This document shows positions 16,855-23,796 of a DNA stretch of 25,683 bases, piece after piece. The first letter of the stretch is position 1. Each line of letters opens with the position of its first letter. The translations under genes and the position numbers were made by a program. The DNA is from JBBDYQ01 sp035553855 (lineage in GTDB: Bacteria > Actinomycetota > Thermoleophilia > Solirubrobacterales > Thermoleophilaceae). The DNA is taken from positions 1-25,683 of the forward strand of contig DATMJO010000126.1 in NCBI GenBank assembly GCA_035553855.1, written 5' to 3'. The notes beneath the pieces were generated by a model that was not told where the DNA came from, did not search any database, and was given only the letters and a program-made list of their open reading frames with translations.

Positions 16855-17143
16855 CGACGGCGACCCGTTCGACCGCCTCTACGACTCCGCCCGGGGCACG
16901 AACGGCGCCCACGGCGGCTACGACGAGGGCGCGCCGCCGCCGCGCGGCGCCCGGCCCGACCTGACGGCGATCTTCGTGATGCTCGACGCCGTGCGCACGG
17001 GGCTCCCGGACGGCATGAGCCAGCGCTTCACCTCGCTCGTGCGGGAGATCCTCCTGACGCTCCGCTCGCTGATCGACTGGTACCTCGAACGCCTCGACCG
17101 CGGAGCGCGCAAGCCCCAGGTCGAGGACATCCCGCTCGACTGA
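16826..17143 (+). CDS. Small hypothetical protein coupled to the ArsA-like ATPase gene
   Basis: A 105-aa protein whose ATG at 16826 lies 29 nt inside the end of the ATPase gene, with purine-rich GAGAAGGCAGG before it. The first half is acidic and probably disordered (HHETTRPDDGDPFDRLYDSA). The second half is an amphipathic helical region, ending in TSLVREILLTLRSLIDWYLE and a charged tail. No family is recognised. The overlap suggests translational coupling, so it may be a partner or adaptor of the ATPase. Confidence 0.75.
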   Translation: MEHHETTRPDDGDPFDRLYDSARGTNGAHGGYDEGAPPPRGARPDLTAIFVMLDAVRTGLPDGMSQRFTSLVREILLTLRSLIDWYLERLDRGARKPQVEDIPLD

Positions 17144-17173
17144 GACGGGGACCGGCCGGCCTTCCCGCGGGGC

Positions 17174-17181
17174 TATAACTT
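17174..17181 (+). promoter_or_regulatory. -10-like box before the EVE gene
   Basis: TATAACTT holds TATAAC (17174-17179) and TAACTT (17176-17181), 9 and 7 nt before the GTG at 17189. There is no ribosome binding site in the gap, which suggests a leaderless transcript. Confidence 0.45.
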
Positions 17182-17188
17182 CTTCCCC

Positions 17189-17647
17189 GTGGAGCGCACA
17201 CGCAAGACCTGGGTCCTCACCGGCTCGCTCGACAACTTCCGCGCGACCCGCGAGCACGGCTTCGGCGTGATCGGCATGAAGGAGAAGCGCCGCCGCATGG
17301 CCGAGCAGATCGAGCCGGGCGACGAGATCGCGTTCTATGTGACGGGCGTGCAGGCCTTCGGCGGAATCGTGCGCGTGACGAGCGAGATGTTCGAGGACCG
17401 GAAGAAGGTCTGGCCCGGAAAGCCCGGAAAGGCCGACCCCTACCCCTGGCGCTTCGAGACCGAGCCGGTGCTGGTGCTTGACGAGGACGAGTTCGTGCCG
17501 GCCGAGGACGTGATCGACGACCTCGAGCACGTGAAGAAGTGGCCGCGCGACCACTGGCACCTGGCCTTCCAGGGCCAGCTGCGGACGGTGTCCGAGGAGG
17601 ACGCCGGGGTGATCGCCGGCCGGCTCAGATCCGCGGCGCCGGCGTGA
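17189..17647 (+). CDS. EVE domain-containing protein
   Basis: A 152-aa single-domain protein of the EVE (PUA-like) family: TWVLTGSLDNFRATREHGFG at the start, KEKRRRMAEQIEPGDEIAFYVTG, FGGIVRV, YPWRFETEPVLVL, then KKWPRDHWHLAFQGQLRTVS. EVE domains have an aromatic cage that binds modified bases in DNA or RNA, and they are often linked to restriction or RNA modification. The GTG at 17189 has a -10-like box 7 nt upstream. It opens a cassette of four genes with overlapping ends. No nuclease partner lies nearby. Confidence 0.88.
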   Translation: MERTRKTWVLTGSLDNFRATREHGFGVIGMKEKRRRMAEQIEPGDEIAFYVTGVQAFGGIVRVTSEMFEDRKKVWPGKPGKADPYPWRFETEPVLVLDEDEFVPAEDVIDDLEHVKKWPRDHWHLAFQGQLRTVSEEDAGVIAGRLRSAAPA

Positions 17648-17838
17648 CCGGCGAGGACGCGGCCGGCAGGGTGCGGACGCTGCTCCTCCGCGCGGACAAC
17701 CAGCTCAAGGCGGGCAAGCCCGAGAAGGCGCTCGCCGCGCTCGAGGAGGCCCGCGGGCTCGAACTCGAGGAGCGGCTGCGGGAGCTCGTCGAGCGCCGCA
17801 TCGAGTCGCTGCGGCCGCTGTTGGAAGGGCCGTCGTGA
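17644..17838 (+). CDS. Small helical protein (64 aa)
   Basis: The GTG at 17644 overlaps the TGA of the EVE gene by 4 nt, and its own TGA overlaps the next GTG by 4 nt. The product has one helical hairpin with a TPR-like look (RTLLLRADNQLKAGKPEKAL, ALEEARGLELEERL) and a basic, Leu-rich second helix. It has no membrane segment or Cys. It is probably a genuine small protein because it is held between two coupled genes. Function unknown. Confidence 0.7.
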   Translation: MTGEDAAGRVRTLLLRADNQLKAGKPEKALAALEEARGLELEERLRELVERRIESLRPLLEGPS

Positions 17839-18212
17839 GGCACGGCCGCCACTACACGGTCGAGGAGGCGAACGCCGCGATCACCTGGGTGGACGAGCGG
17901 CTCGGACGCCTGCGCTCGGCCCGGGAGCGTTTCGTGGACGAGGACGCCCGCGGCGCGCTCGCGGAGGCTGCGCCCACGAACGGCGGCGGCACGCCGGGCA
18001 AGGTCGTGGGCGAGGCGTTCGTCCAGCTCCAGACGCTCCTGAACGAGTTCAACACCCTCGAGCTCGTGATCCGCGACGTCGACCGCGGGCTCGTGGACTT
18101 CCCGGCGCTGCGCGACGGGCGTGAGGTCTATCTCTGCTGGGAACAGGGTGAGGATGAGATCGGGTACTGGCACGACGCGGACTCGGGATATGCCGGCAGA
18201 CAGCCGCTCTGA
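17835..18212 (+). CDS. DUF2203 family protein
   Basis: A 125-aa protein that fits DUF2203: the N-terminal helix YTVEEANAAITWVDERLGRL, a central helical stretch LLNEFNTLELVIRDVDRG, and the conserved end LVDFPALRDGREVYLCW followed by EIGYWHDADSGYAGRQPL. Function is unknown for the family. The conserved acidic, His and Cys residues near the end could suggest metal or ligand binding. The GTG at 17835 overlaps the preceding stop by 4 nt. Confidence 0.88.
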   Translation: MRHGRHYTVEEANAAITWVDERLGRLRSARERFVDEDARGALAEAAPTNGGGTPGKVVGEAFVQLQTLLNEFNTLELVIRDVDRGLVDFPALRDGREVYLCWEQGEDEIGYWHDADSGYAGRQPL

Positions 18213-18978
18213 GCGCCGCCGCGAGGCCGCCCGCGACCGCCGCGCCCGCCGGCGCGAGCGGCGCGCGAGCGAGGGCCCGCGCCGGGGCGTCGCCGCCGCG
18301 ACACTCGAGACCTGGCAGATTCTGAACCCGGAGCAGCGGGCGGCCGGGATCGGCGCGCTGCTCCTGATCATCAGCACGTTCGGGCCCTTCTCGTTCGTGG
18401 AGGTCGGGCTCGTGCTGACCGGCGCGGGAATCCTGGTGCTGCTGAAGAAGCGCGCCGACCGGGCGATCTTCCACCTGCCGTTCGGCGACGGCGCCGTGAT
18501 CGCGGCGGCCGGGGGATGGAGCGGGCTCCTGATCCTCGCGCGCCTGTTCGACCGCCCGCTCGGCCAGGGTCTCCTGGCCCTTGTCTGCTCGGCGATCATC
18601 GTGCTGGCGGGCCTGCGCGAGCGCGCGCGGCGGCCGATGGACGATCTGCCGTCGGATGGGCCGGACGGGGAGGCGCGGCGTGGCTCGGGTGCGGGTCGCT
18701 CGGGCGGCCGGGCGCGTGAGGGTGCAGCGGCTCGTCCGGGCTCGCCCGCGGGCGGCGGCTCGGGCCCGGGGGCACGTGGGAGTGGGGCTGCGAGCGCCCG
18801 CCCGGCCTCGGCCGCAGGCGGCAGCTCGGGCGACAGGGCACGTGAGGACGAGGCTGCGGGCGGAGCCGGCGGGCGTGGTCACCCGTCAGAGCCCGAGACC
18901 GAGCCTCTCCCCGGCGCCTCGCCACCGCCTGAGGGCCCCGGCGCCACGGTCGAGTCGGACCGCCTCCTCCCCCCCTGA
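18190..18978 (+). CDS. Four-TM protein with basic head and low-complexity tail
   Basis: A 262-aa protein. The head (residues 5-33) is very Arg-rich. Four hydrophobic segments lie near residues 52-68, 71-86, 101-120 and 127-142. The remaining ~110 residues are Gly/Ser/Ala/Arg-rich and probably disordered, built partly from a 20-22-residue imperfect repeat (RAREGAAARPGSPAGGGSGP and its relatives). The ATG at 18190 overlaps the DUF2203 gene by 23 nt. Family unrecognised. It closes the overlapping cassette and is followed by a hairpin terminator. The tail length may vary among relatives because of its repeats. Confidence 0.75.
   Translation: MPADSRSERRREAARDRRARRRERRASEGPRRGVAAATLETWQILNPEQRAAGIGALLLIISTFGPFSFVEVGLVLTGAGILVLLKKRADRAIFHLPFGDGAVIAAAGGWSGLLILARLFDRPLGQGLLALVCSAIIVLAGLRERARRPMDDLPSDGPDGEARRGSGAGRSGGRAREGAAARPGSPAGGGSGPGARGSGAASARPASAAGGSSGDRAREDEAAGGAGGRGHPSEPETEPLPGASPPPEGPGATVESDRLLPP
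18711..18880 (+). repeat. Imperfect ~60-66-nt tandem repeat in the tail of the four-TM protein gene
   Basis: GGCGCGTGAG (18711), GGCACGTGGG (18771) and GGCACGTGAG (18837) begin three degenerate units, each followed by a related GC-rich stretch with a GGCTGCG or GGCTCG core. The units are 60 and 66 nt apart and keep the reading frame. Confidence 0.5.
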
Positions 18979-18983
18979 CCGAA

Positions 18984-19033
18984 GACGTGGGCTACATCCG
19001 CCGTCGTATGTCAACGCAGATGTCGCCCACGTC
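18984..19033. terminator. Bidirectional terminator-like hairpin between convergent genes
   Basis: GACGTGGGCTACATC (18984-18998) pairs with GATGTCGCCCACGTC (19019-19033), with one mismatch in 15 and a 20-nt loop. The right arm overlaps the stop codon of the MFS gene. It sits between two convergent genes, where it can serve both strands. There is no T-tract. Confidence 0.65.
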
Positions 19034-20258
19034 AGTGGGGTACAGCGCGGCCGGGCCGGCCTCGCATCAGCATCCGACCGGTGCCGGCGCCGGCGACCTG
19101 GAGCGCCGCGCCCGCCAGGATCGCTTCAGATGGGCCCACGCCTGACGCGAGCGGGCCGGCCAGGGCGGCGCCCACGGCAAAGGCGCCGATCTTCAGGCTC
19201 GCCGCAGTGGTGAAGACCTGACCGTGCAGCTCGCGCGGGACGCGCTGCTGGCGGACTGCGAAGGTGGCAGCGAGGCCTGGGCCGTCGGCCATGCCGGCCA
19301 CGGCGATGAGCGCGAGCGCGACGGGGAGGGCGCCGGCGAGCGGCCACGTGAGCATGAGCAGGCCGAACGTCGCGAGCGCCCAGACGACGATCGTCTCCGG
19401 CGGTCGCAGCCGCTGGATCCGCACCAGCGCGAGCGCCCCCACGGCGGAGCCGGCCGCGAAGGCGGCCCAGAGGTAGCCCGCGTCGCTTCGCTCGCCACCC
19501 AGCTCCTGGACGGCGAAGAGCGGAAAGGCGACGGTGAGCAGGCCGAGCCCGGCCAGCCCTAGCGCGCCCGCGGCGGTCACGCCGCGCAGCTCGGGGACGC
19601 GGGCGATCATCCCGAGACCGTCGCGGATGATCGAGCCGAGCGTCGGGCCGCCCGGCTCGCGGCCGGTGGGGCGGTCGAGCCGGGGCACGGTCAGGAGGAG
19701 GCCGAGCGCCGCGAGCGAGAGGGCCGCCTCGACCGCGAGCGACCAGCCGGGGCCGAACACGGCCGTGATCGTGCCCGCCAGCGCCGGCCCCGCGATCAGG
19801 GCCATGTTGAAGCTGACCGCCTCCATGGCGTTCGCCTGGGTGAGCAGGCGGTCGGGCACGAGAACGGGGATGAAGCTCGTGAAGCCGCCGAACGACAGCG
19901 GATAGGTCAGCCCCGTCACCGCCGCGATCGCCGGAACTACCCATCCGGGCGAGTTGCCCGCCAGCGCGATCATCGCCACGAGGCAGACGGCGATCCCGAG
20001 GTGGTCGAGGATCATCAGCCCACGGCGGCGGCCGGTCAGGTCGAGCCAGGCGCCGAGCAGCGGGCCCGTCAGGAGGCTCGGCAGAGTGATCGCCGCGACC
20101 GTCGCGCCGGCGAGCGCCGGGCTGCCGGTGCGGTCGAGCATCAGCAGCACGACTCCGACCCCGAACATCTCGTCGGCGAGCCGCGACAGCGTCGCCGCGC
20201 CGACGAACGCCGGGTAGCCGCGCTGGTGCCTCAGGCCGGCAAGCGTCGCCGCCTCCAT
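19032..20258 (-). CDS. MFS transporter
   Basis: A 408-aa major facilitator superfamily protein with 12 predicted membrane helices. It includes GPLLGAWLDLTGRRRGLMIL after helix 2, the MFS loop 2-3 motif, and a later half with ELGGERSDAGYLWAAFAAGS. The layout resembles bacterial drug or small-molecule exporters of the enterobactin-exporter/MdfA-like group; the substrate cannot be told. The ATG at 20258 has no clear ribosome binding site. The 99-nt gap to the upstream alkyltransferase-like gene holds two copies of a palindromic repeat, which may reduce read-through into this gene. Confidence 0.88.
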   Translation of the reverse strand: MEAATLAGLRHQRGYPAFVGAATLSRLADEMFGVGVVLLMLDRTGSPALAGATVAAITLPSLLTGPLLGAWLDLTGRRRGLMILDHLGIAVCLVAMIALAGNSPGWVVPAIAAVTGLTYPLSFGGFTSFIPVLVPDRLLTQANAMEAVSFNMALIAGPALAGTITAVFGPGWSLAVEAALSLAALGLLLTVPRLDRPTGREPGGPTLGSIIRDGLGMIARVPELRGVTAAGALGLAGLGLLTVAFPLFAVQELGGERSDAGYLWAAFAAGSAVGALALVRIQRLRPPETIVVWALATFGLLMLTWPLAGALPVALALIAVAGMADGPGLAATFAVRQQRVPRELHGQVFTTAASLKIGAFAVGAALAGPLASGVGPSEAILAGAALQVAGAGTGRMLMRGRPGRAVPH

Positions 20259-20284
20259 GGCCGCGATCGTGCCAGAGGGGCCGG

Positions 20285-20309
20285 TGAAACAGTGCCTGGC
20301 ACTGTTTCA
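20285..20309. repeat. Dispersed 25-nt palindrome, copy 2
   Basis: Arms TGAAACAGTGCC and GGCACTGTTTCA with a central T. It lies 26 nt upstream of the MFS start codon. Confidence 0.9.
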
Positions 20310-20329
20310 TTTCACCACGGAGGGGGCGG

Positions 20330-20354
20330 TGAAACAGTGCCTGGCACTGTTTCA
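20330..20354. repeat. Dispersed 25-nt palindrome, copy 3
   Basis: Identical to copy 2 and exactly 45 nt from it, start to start. It ends 3 nt before the stop codon of the alkyltransferase-like gene. Confidence 0.9.
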
Positions 20355-20357
20355 CGG

Positions 20358-20570
20358 TCAGCGCGGGAGGCGGGCGAGCCTCATGGCGACCCGCTCGCCG
20401 CGGAACGGCACTCCCTCGGCCTCGAGCAGCCTGCGCTGGCGCTCGCCCTTCGCGAGCGACCCGTCGGCCCGGACCACGCGGTGCCACGGCACGGCGGGGT
20501 CGTCGCTTCCGTGGAGCACCGCGCCGGCGTGCCGCGGCGCCCCGGGATCGAGGTCGGAGTAGGCGCGCAC
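20358..20570 (-). CDS. Alkyltransferase-like (MGMT-family) protein, 5' end unresolved
   Basis: The 70-aa frame carries the MGMT-family helix and active-site loop as DDPAVPWHRVVRADGSL, then LLEAEGVPFRGERVAM. The alkyl-acceptor Cys of PCHR is Trp (PWHR), the mark of alkyltransferase-like (ATL) proteins. These bind O6-alkylguanine and flag it for nucleotide excision repair instead of repairing it. The only standard start is GTG at 20570. The same frame upstream still encodes family-like sequence (RAERVLERVREIPPGFVRAY), back to the stop of the upstream acyl-CoA dehydrogenase gene, but without ATG, GTG or TTG. Either a non-standard start is used or the 5' end is damaged. Confidence 0.7.
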   Translation of the reverse strand: MRAYSDLDPGAPRHAGAVLHGSDDPAVPWHRVVRADGSLAKGERQRRLLEAEGVPFRGERVAMRLARLPR

Positions 20571-20637
20571 GAACCCGGGCGGGATCTCCCGGACCCGCTC
20601 GAGGACGCGCTCGGCGCGCGATCCCCGGGTCCCCGGG

Positions 20638-22365
20638 TCAGTCCTCGAAGAAGGCGTAGCCGTACTCCCCGCGCTTGTAGGCGAGCTTCGCGATCGCCAC
20701 CACGCGGTCGTCGTCGTTCGACTCCACCTGGTCGAGGCACGAGTGGACGCGGCCCGCCGCGCGGGTGCAGAAGGTTTCGGCGATGTAGCGCTCCTGGCCG
20801 GAGGGCTCGACGCCGTGCTCCTCGAAGATCGAGCTGACCCGCGAGAGGACGCAGATCTGCGCGTACACGTCCGCGACCGCGTCGGCGAGGCGCTTCTGCT
20901 GGAACTGGCGCTCCACGATCCCCTTGCCGTGCTCGCGCAGCAGCGACTCGGACACGCCCCGCAGCCGCTTCACCTGCTCGCCCACCGGAGAGGCGAGGTC
21001 CTCGAGCGCCTCGTGGGCGAGCGACACCCGGTCGGGCATGACCTCGCGCTGCACCCGCCCGCGGACGTAGTCGAACAGCACGCCGATCGAGCCGATCGGG
21101 TCGTCGAGGCCGACGTCGGCGAGCCCCTCGAGCTCCTTGCCGAGCCCCTTCAGCCCGGAGAGCGCGATGAAGGCGCGCATCACGTCGTTCGCCCCCTCGA
21201 AGATCGGGAAGATCCGGATGTCGCGGACGACCTTCTCGTAGGGCTCGTCGCGCATGTAGCCGGCCCCGCCCTTGAGCTGGAGCGAGCGGTTCGCCGCGTA
21301 CCAGAGGAACTCGGTGCCGGCGACCTTCACGATCGCCGACTCGAGCGAGTAGTCGGGCACGCCGGCGTCGACCAGGCCGGTGGTCATGTACGCCATCGAC
21401 TCGAGGCCGAACAGGTAGGAGACCATCCAGCCGACCTTGTCCTGGACGAGCTCGAAGTCGGCGAGCGGCATGCCGAACTGCTCGCGCTCGCGGACGTGCC
21501 CGATGACGTGGTCGAGCAGCAGCTTCGTCGCCCCCACGCTGCCGGTGCCGAGGCTCATGCGGCCGGTGTTGAGGATGTGCATCGCGAGCTTGAAGCCCTG
21601 ACCGGGCTCGCCGAGGACGTTCTCCGCCGGAACGGTGATGTCGTTGAAGTGCAGCGTGCGCAGGTCGTTGCCGCGAAGGCCCATCGTGTCGAAGCGGTGG
21701 CCCACCTCGAAGCCCTCCATCTCCGGCTCGAGCACGAGCGCGACGTGGCCGTGCTCGTCGTCGAGCTTCGCGAAGGTCACGAGCACGCCGGCCTTCGAGC
21801 CGTTGCCGATGTAGTGCTTCGTGCCGGACAGCCGGAACGAGCCGTCCGGCTGGCGCGCGGCGCGCGTCTCCATGCCGTACACGTCGGAGCCCGCGTTCGG
21901 CTCGGTCAGCGCGAAGGCGGCGAGCTTGCGCCCGCTCGCGAGGTCGGGCAGCCAGCGCTCCTTCTGCTCGTCGCTGCCGTAGAGGACGATCCCCTTCATT
22001 CCGATCGACTGGTGCACGCCCATCACGACCGCGAGCGTGGCGTCGATCTGGCCGAACACCTCGGACACGCGGCAGTAGCCCGTCTGCGACAGGCCCTGGC
22101 CGCCATACTCCTCCGGCACGTACAGGCCGAGCATCCCGCGCTCGGCGAGGCCCGCGATCACGTCGTCGCCGATCCAGCGCTCCTCCTCGATCTTGCGCGG
22201 GTCGTACGCCTCGGCCGCGAACTCGCGCAGCGAGCGGATCAGCTCCACCGTCTTCTTCTCGTCGTCCGCCTCGGGCTTCGGGAACGGGAAGACCAGCTCC
22301 TCGGGGATCTCCCCGAGGAACAGCGATTTCGAGAACGACGAGACGGCGGTGGCCGCCTCCGTCAT
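20638..22365 (-). CDS. Acyl-CoA dehydrogenase (VLCAD/ACAD9-like, long form)
   Basis: A 575-aa flavoenzyme of the longer acyl-CoA dehydrogenase type, with an extra C-terminal helical region. The core shows YVPEEYGGQGLSQTGYCRV, FALTEPNAGSDVYGMETRA, GTKHYIGNGSKAGVLVTFAK and the catalytic Glu in IFEGANDVMRAFIALSG. This fits VLCAD/ACAD9-like enzymes acting on long-chain acyl-CoA. The ATG at 22365 overlaps the citrate synthase stop by 4 nt (ATGA); the frame reading further upstream is an antiphase shadow. Coupling to citrate synthase suggests that fatty acid oxidation and acetyl-CoA entry into the TCA cycle are expressed together. Confidence 0.93.
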   Translation of the reverse strand: MTEAATAVSSFSKSLFLGEIPEELVFPFPKPEADDEKKTVELIRSLREFAAEAYDPRKIEEERWIGDDVIAGLAERGMLGLYVPEEYGGQGLSQTGYCRVSEVFGQIDATLAVVMGVHQSIGMKGIVLYGSDEQKERWLPDLASGRKLAAFALTEPNAGSDVYGMETRAARQPDGSFRLSGTKHYIGNGSKAGVLVTFAKLDDEHGHVALVLEPEMEGFEVGHRFDTMGLRGNDLRTLHFNDITVPAENVLGEPGQGFKLAMHILNTGRMSLGTGSVGATKLLLDHVIGHVREREQFGMPLADFELVQDKVGWMVSYLFGLESMAYMTTGLVDAGVPDYSLESAIVKVAGTEFLWYAANRSLQLKGGAGYMRDEPYEKVVRDIRIFPIFEGANDVMRAFIALSGLKGLGKELEGLADVGLDDPIGSIGVLFDYVRGRVQREVMPDRVSLAHEALEDLASPVGEQVKRLRGVSESLLREHGKGIVERQFQQKRLADAVADVYAQICVLSRVSSIFEEHGVEPSGQERYIAETFCTRAAGRVHSCLDQVESNDDDRVVAIAKLAYKRGEYGYAFFED

Positions 22366-23456
22366 GCGGGGACGACGGCGTGCTCGGCGGTGTCCACGCC
22401 GCGGGGACCCTCCCCCACGTACTTGGCGGTCGGCCGGATCAGCCGGCCCTCGCGCTTCTGCTCCATGATGTGCGCCGACCAGCCGGCAACGCGCGCGCAG
22501 GTGAACATCGGCGTGAACAGCTCCGGCGGGATCTCGGCGAAGTCGAGCAGGACTGCGGACCAGAACTCGACGTTCGTGGCGAGCACGCGGTCGGGCTTGC
22601 GCGCCTTCAGCTCGGCGAGCGCGGCCTCCTCGAGCGCCTCGGCCACCTCGACGCGAGCGGCGCCGACGTCCTTCGCCGTGCGGCGCAACACGCGAGCGCG
22701 CGGGTCCTCGGCCCGGTAGACGCGGTGGCCGAAGCCCATGAGCCGGTCGCCGCGGTCGAGCAGGTCCTTGACGTAGCGCACGGCGTCGCCGGTTCGCTCG
22801 ACATCGTCGAGCATCTGGAGCACGCGCGAGGGCGCTCCGCCGTGCAGCGGCCCCGAGAGCGCGCCGACGGCTCCGGACAGACATGCCGCCACGTCGGCGC
22901 CGGTGGAGGCGATGACGCGCGCGGTGAAGGTGGAGGCGTTCATGCCGTGCTCGGCGGCCGATACCCAGTAGGCGTCGATCGCCTTGACGTGCGCTGGATC
23001 GGCCTCCCCGCGCCAGCGGACCAGGAAGCGCTCAGGGATCGAGTCGGCCTTGTCGACTTCCGACTGGGCCACCGGGCGCTGGCCCGTGCGGGCCGACTGG
23101 GCGACGAAGGAGAGCGCCATCACCGACGCACGGGCGAGGTCGTCGCGGGCCTGCTCGTCGCTGATGTCGATCAGCTGGCCGAAGCCCCAAGCGGGGGCGA
23201 GCATCGCGAGGGCGGCCTGGACGTCGGCGCGCGGATCACCGGAGCGGACCGTCAGCGGCCAGGGCTCGGCGGGCGGAAGACCGGGCTCGAGGTGACCGTC
23301 GACCAAGAGGCCCCAGACGTGCTCGAAGCGCACGCGTCCCACGAGATCCTCGATGTCGATGCCCCGGTACCGGAGGGCGCTTCCTTCCTTGTCGGGTTCG
23401 GCGATCTCGGTCGCGAACGCTACGACACCCTCGAGTCCCGACTGAACCTCTGACAC
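22362..23456 (-). CDS. Citrate synthase (CitA-like)
   Basis: A 364-aa citrate synthase that condenses acetyl-CoA with oxaloacetate. Visible are AAEHGMNASTFTARVIASTG, SGPLHGGAPSRVLQML, MGFGHRVYRAEDPRARVL and FTPMFTCARVAGWSAHIMEQ. The catalytic His residues are present. The catalytic Asp site, usually NVD, reads TNVEFWSAVL, so Glu replaces Asp; I recall the same change in actinobacterial second citrate synthases. A methylcitrate synthase role is possible. The GTG at 23456 has AAGGAG 9 nt upstream and a TATCCT box further up. The longer frame to 23774 runs into a PIN remnant and is not used. Confidence 0.9.
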   Translation of the reverse strand: MSEVQSGLEGVVAFATEIAEPDKEGSALRYRGIDIEDLVGRVRFEHVWGLLVDGHLEPGLPPAEPWPLTVRSGDPRADVQAALAMLAPAWGFGQLIDISDEQARDDLARASVMALSFVAQSARTGQRPVAQSEVDKADSIPERFLVRWRGEADPAHVKAIDAYWVSAAEHGMNASTFTARVIASTGADVAACLSGAVGALSGPLHGGAPSRVLQMLDDVERTGDAVRYVKDLLDRGDRLMGFGHRVYRAEDPRARVLRRTAKDVGAARVEVAEALEEAALAELKARKPDRVLATNVEFWSAVLLDFAEIPPELFTPMFTCARVAGWSAHIMEQKREGRLIRPTAKYVGEGPRGVDTAEHAVVPA

Positions 23457-23487
23457 CAGGCTCTTCTCCTTCTTCGTGGAGCGAGTC

Positions 23488-23493
23488 AGGATA
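23488..23493 (-). promoter_or_regulatory. -10-like box of the citrate synthase gene
   Basis: TATCCT on the minus strand lies 31 nt before the GTG at 23456, giving a leader of about 25 nt with AAGGAG. A small inverted repeat, GAGT/ACTC, frames it. It is identical to the -10 box of the MoxR gene at 25111-25116. Confidence 0.4.
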
Positions 23494-23589
23494 CTCGGGA
23501 GGCGCCCACGGGCCGTTGCGGACGGAGGCGGCCAGAACCGCGGGTCGATGCGACCCACGATCGCGGCCGCGTCGCCGGGCGGGGCTTCG

Positions 23590-23774
23590 TCAGGCCGGGA
23601 CGAGTTGCACCGGCACCCCGAGCCCCGGGGCGGGAGCGAGCCGCTCGTCGGCCGTGAGCAGAGGCACGCGGAGGCGGCCGCGTCGGGCGGGAGCAGCCCG
23701 TCCCGCTCCAGGCGCCGCAGCGCGCTCATGACCTCCGCGTCGAGCAGCTCCGGGGCGTGGGGCGGGCCGTGCAC
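23590..23774 (-). pseudogene. Remnant of a PIN-domain (VapC-like) gene with internal deletion
   Basis: On the minus strand, the frame from 23774 reads HGPPHAPELLDAEVMSALRR and LERDGLLPPDAAA, the first-half pattern of PIN ribonuclease toxins, including the acidic residue in LLDAEV. In another frame, up to TGA at 23592-23590, comes GRLRVPLLTADERLAPAPGL followed by GVPVQLVPA, the usual PIN C-terminus with its LLTxD. The junction is near 23672. The N-terminal VVDAS strand and the middle TAYDAAYVALAE region are missing. It is therefore a decayed gene fragment filling the citrate synthase-methyltransferase gap. No antitoxin gene is visible beside it. Confidence 0.7.
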
Positions 23775-23796
23775 GCCGGCCGCCCGCCGGAGATGG

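Noticed and set aside
18596..18925. Minus-strand Pro/Arg/His-rich open frame
   Set aside because: It mirrors the low-complexity tail of the plus-strand membrane protein and has no independent signal.
20285..20354. CRISPR-like array
   Set aside because: Only two repeats with a 20-nt gap, perfect palindromes, no further units and no cas genes; a third copy lies 10 kb away.
20743..22719. 658-aa plus-strand open frame
   Set aside because: It is the antisense shadow of the acyl-CoA dehydrogenase and citrate synthase genes, typical in GC-rich DNA.
23457..23774. 106-aa N-terminal extension of citrate synthase
   Set aside because: The family starts at VSEVQSGLEG with a good RBS. The upstream frame crosses the promoter and a PIN remnant.
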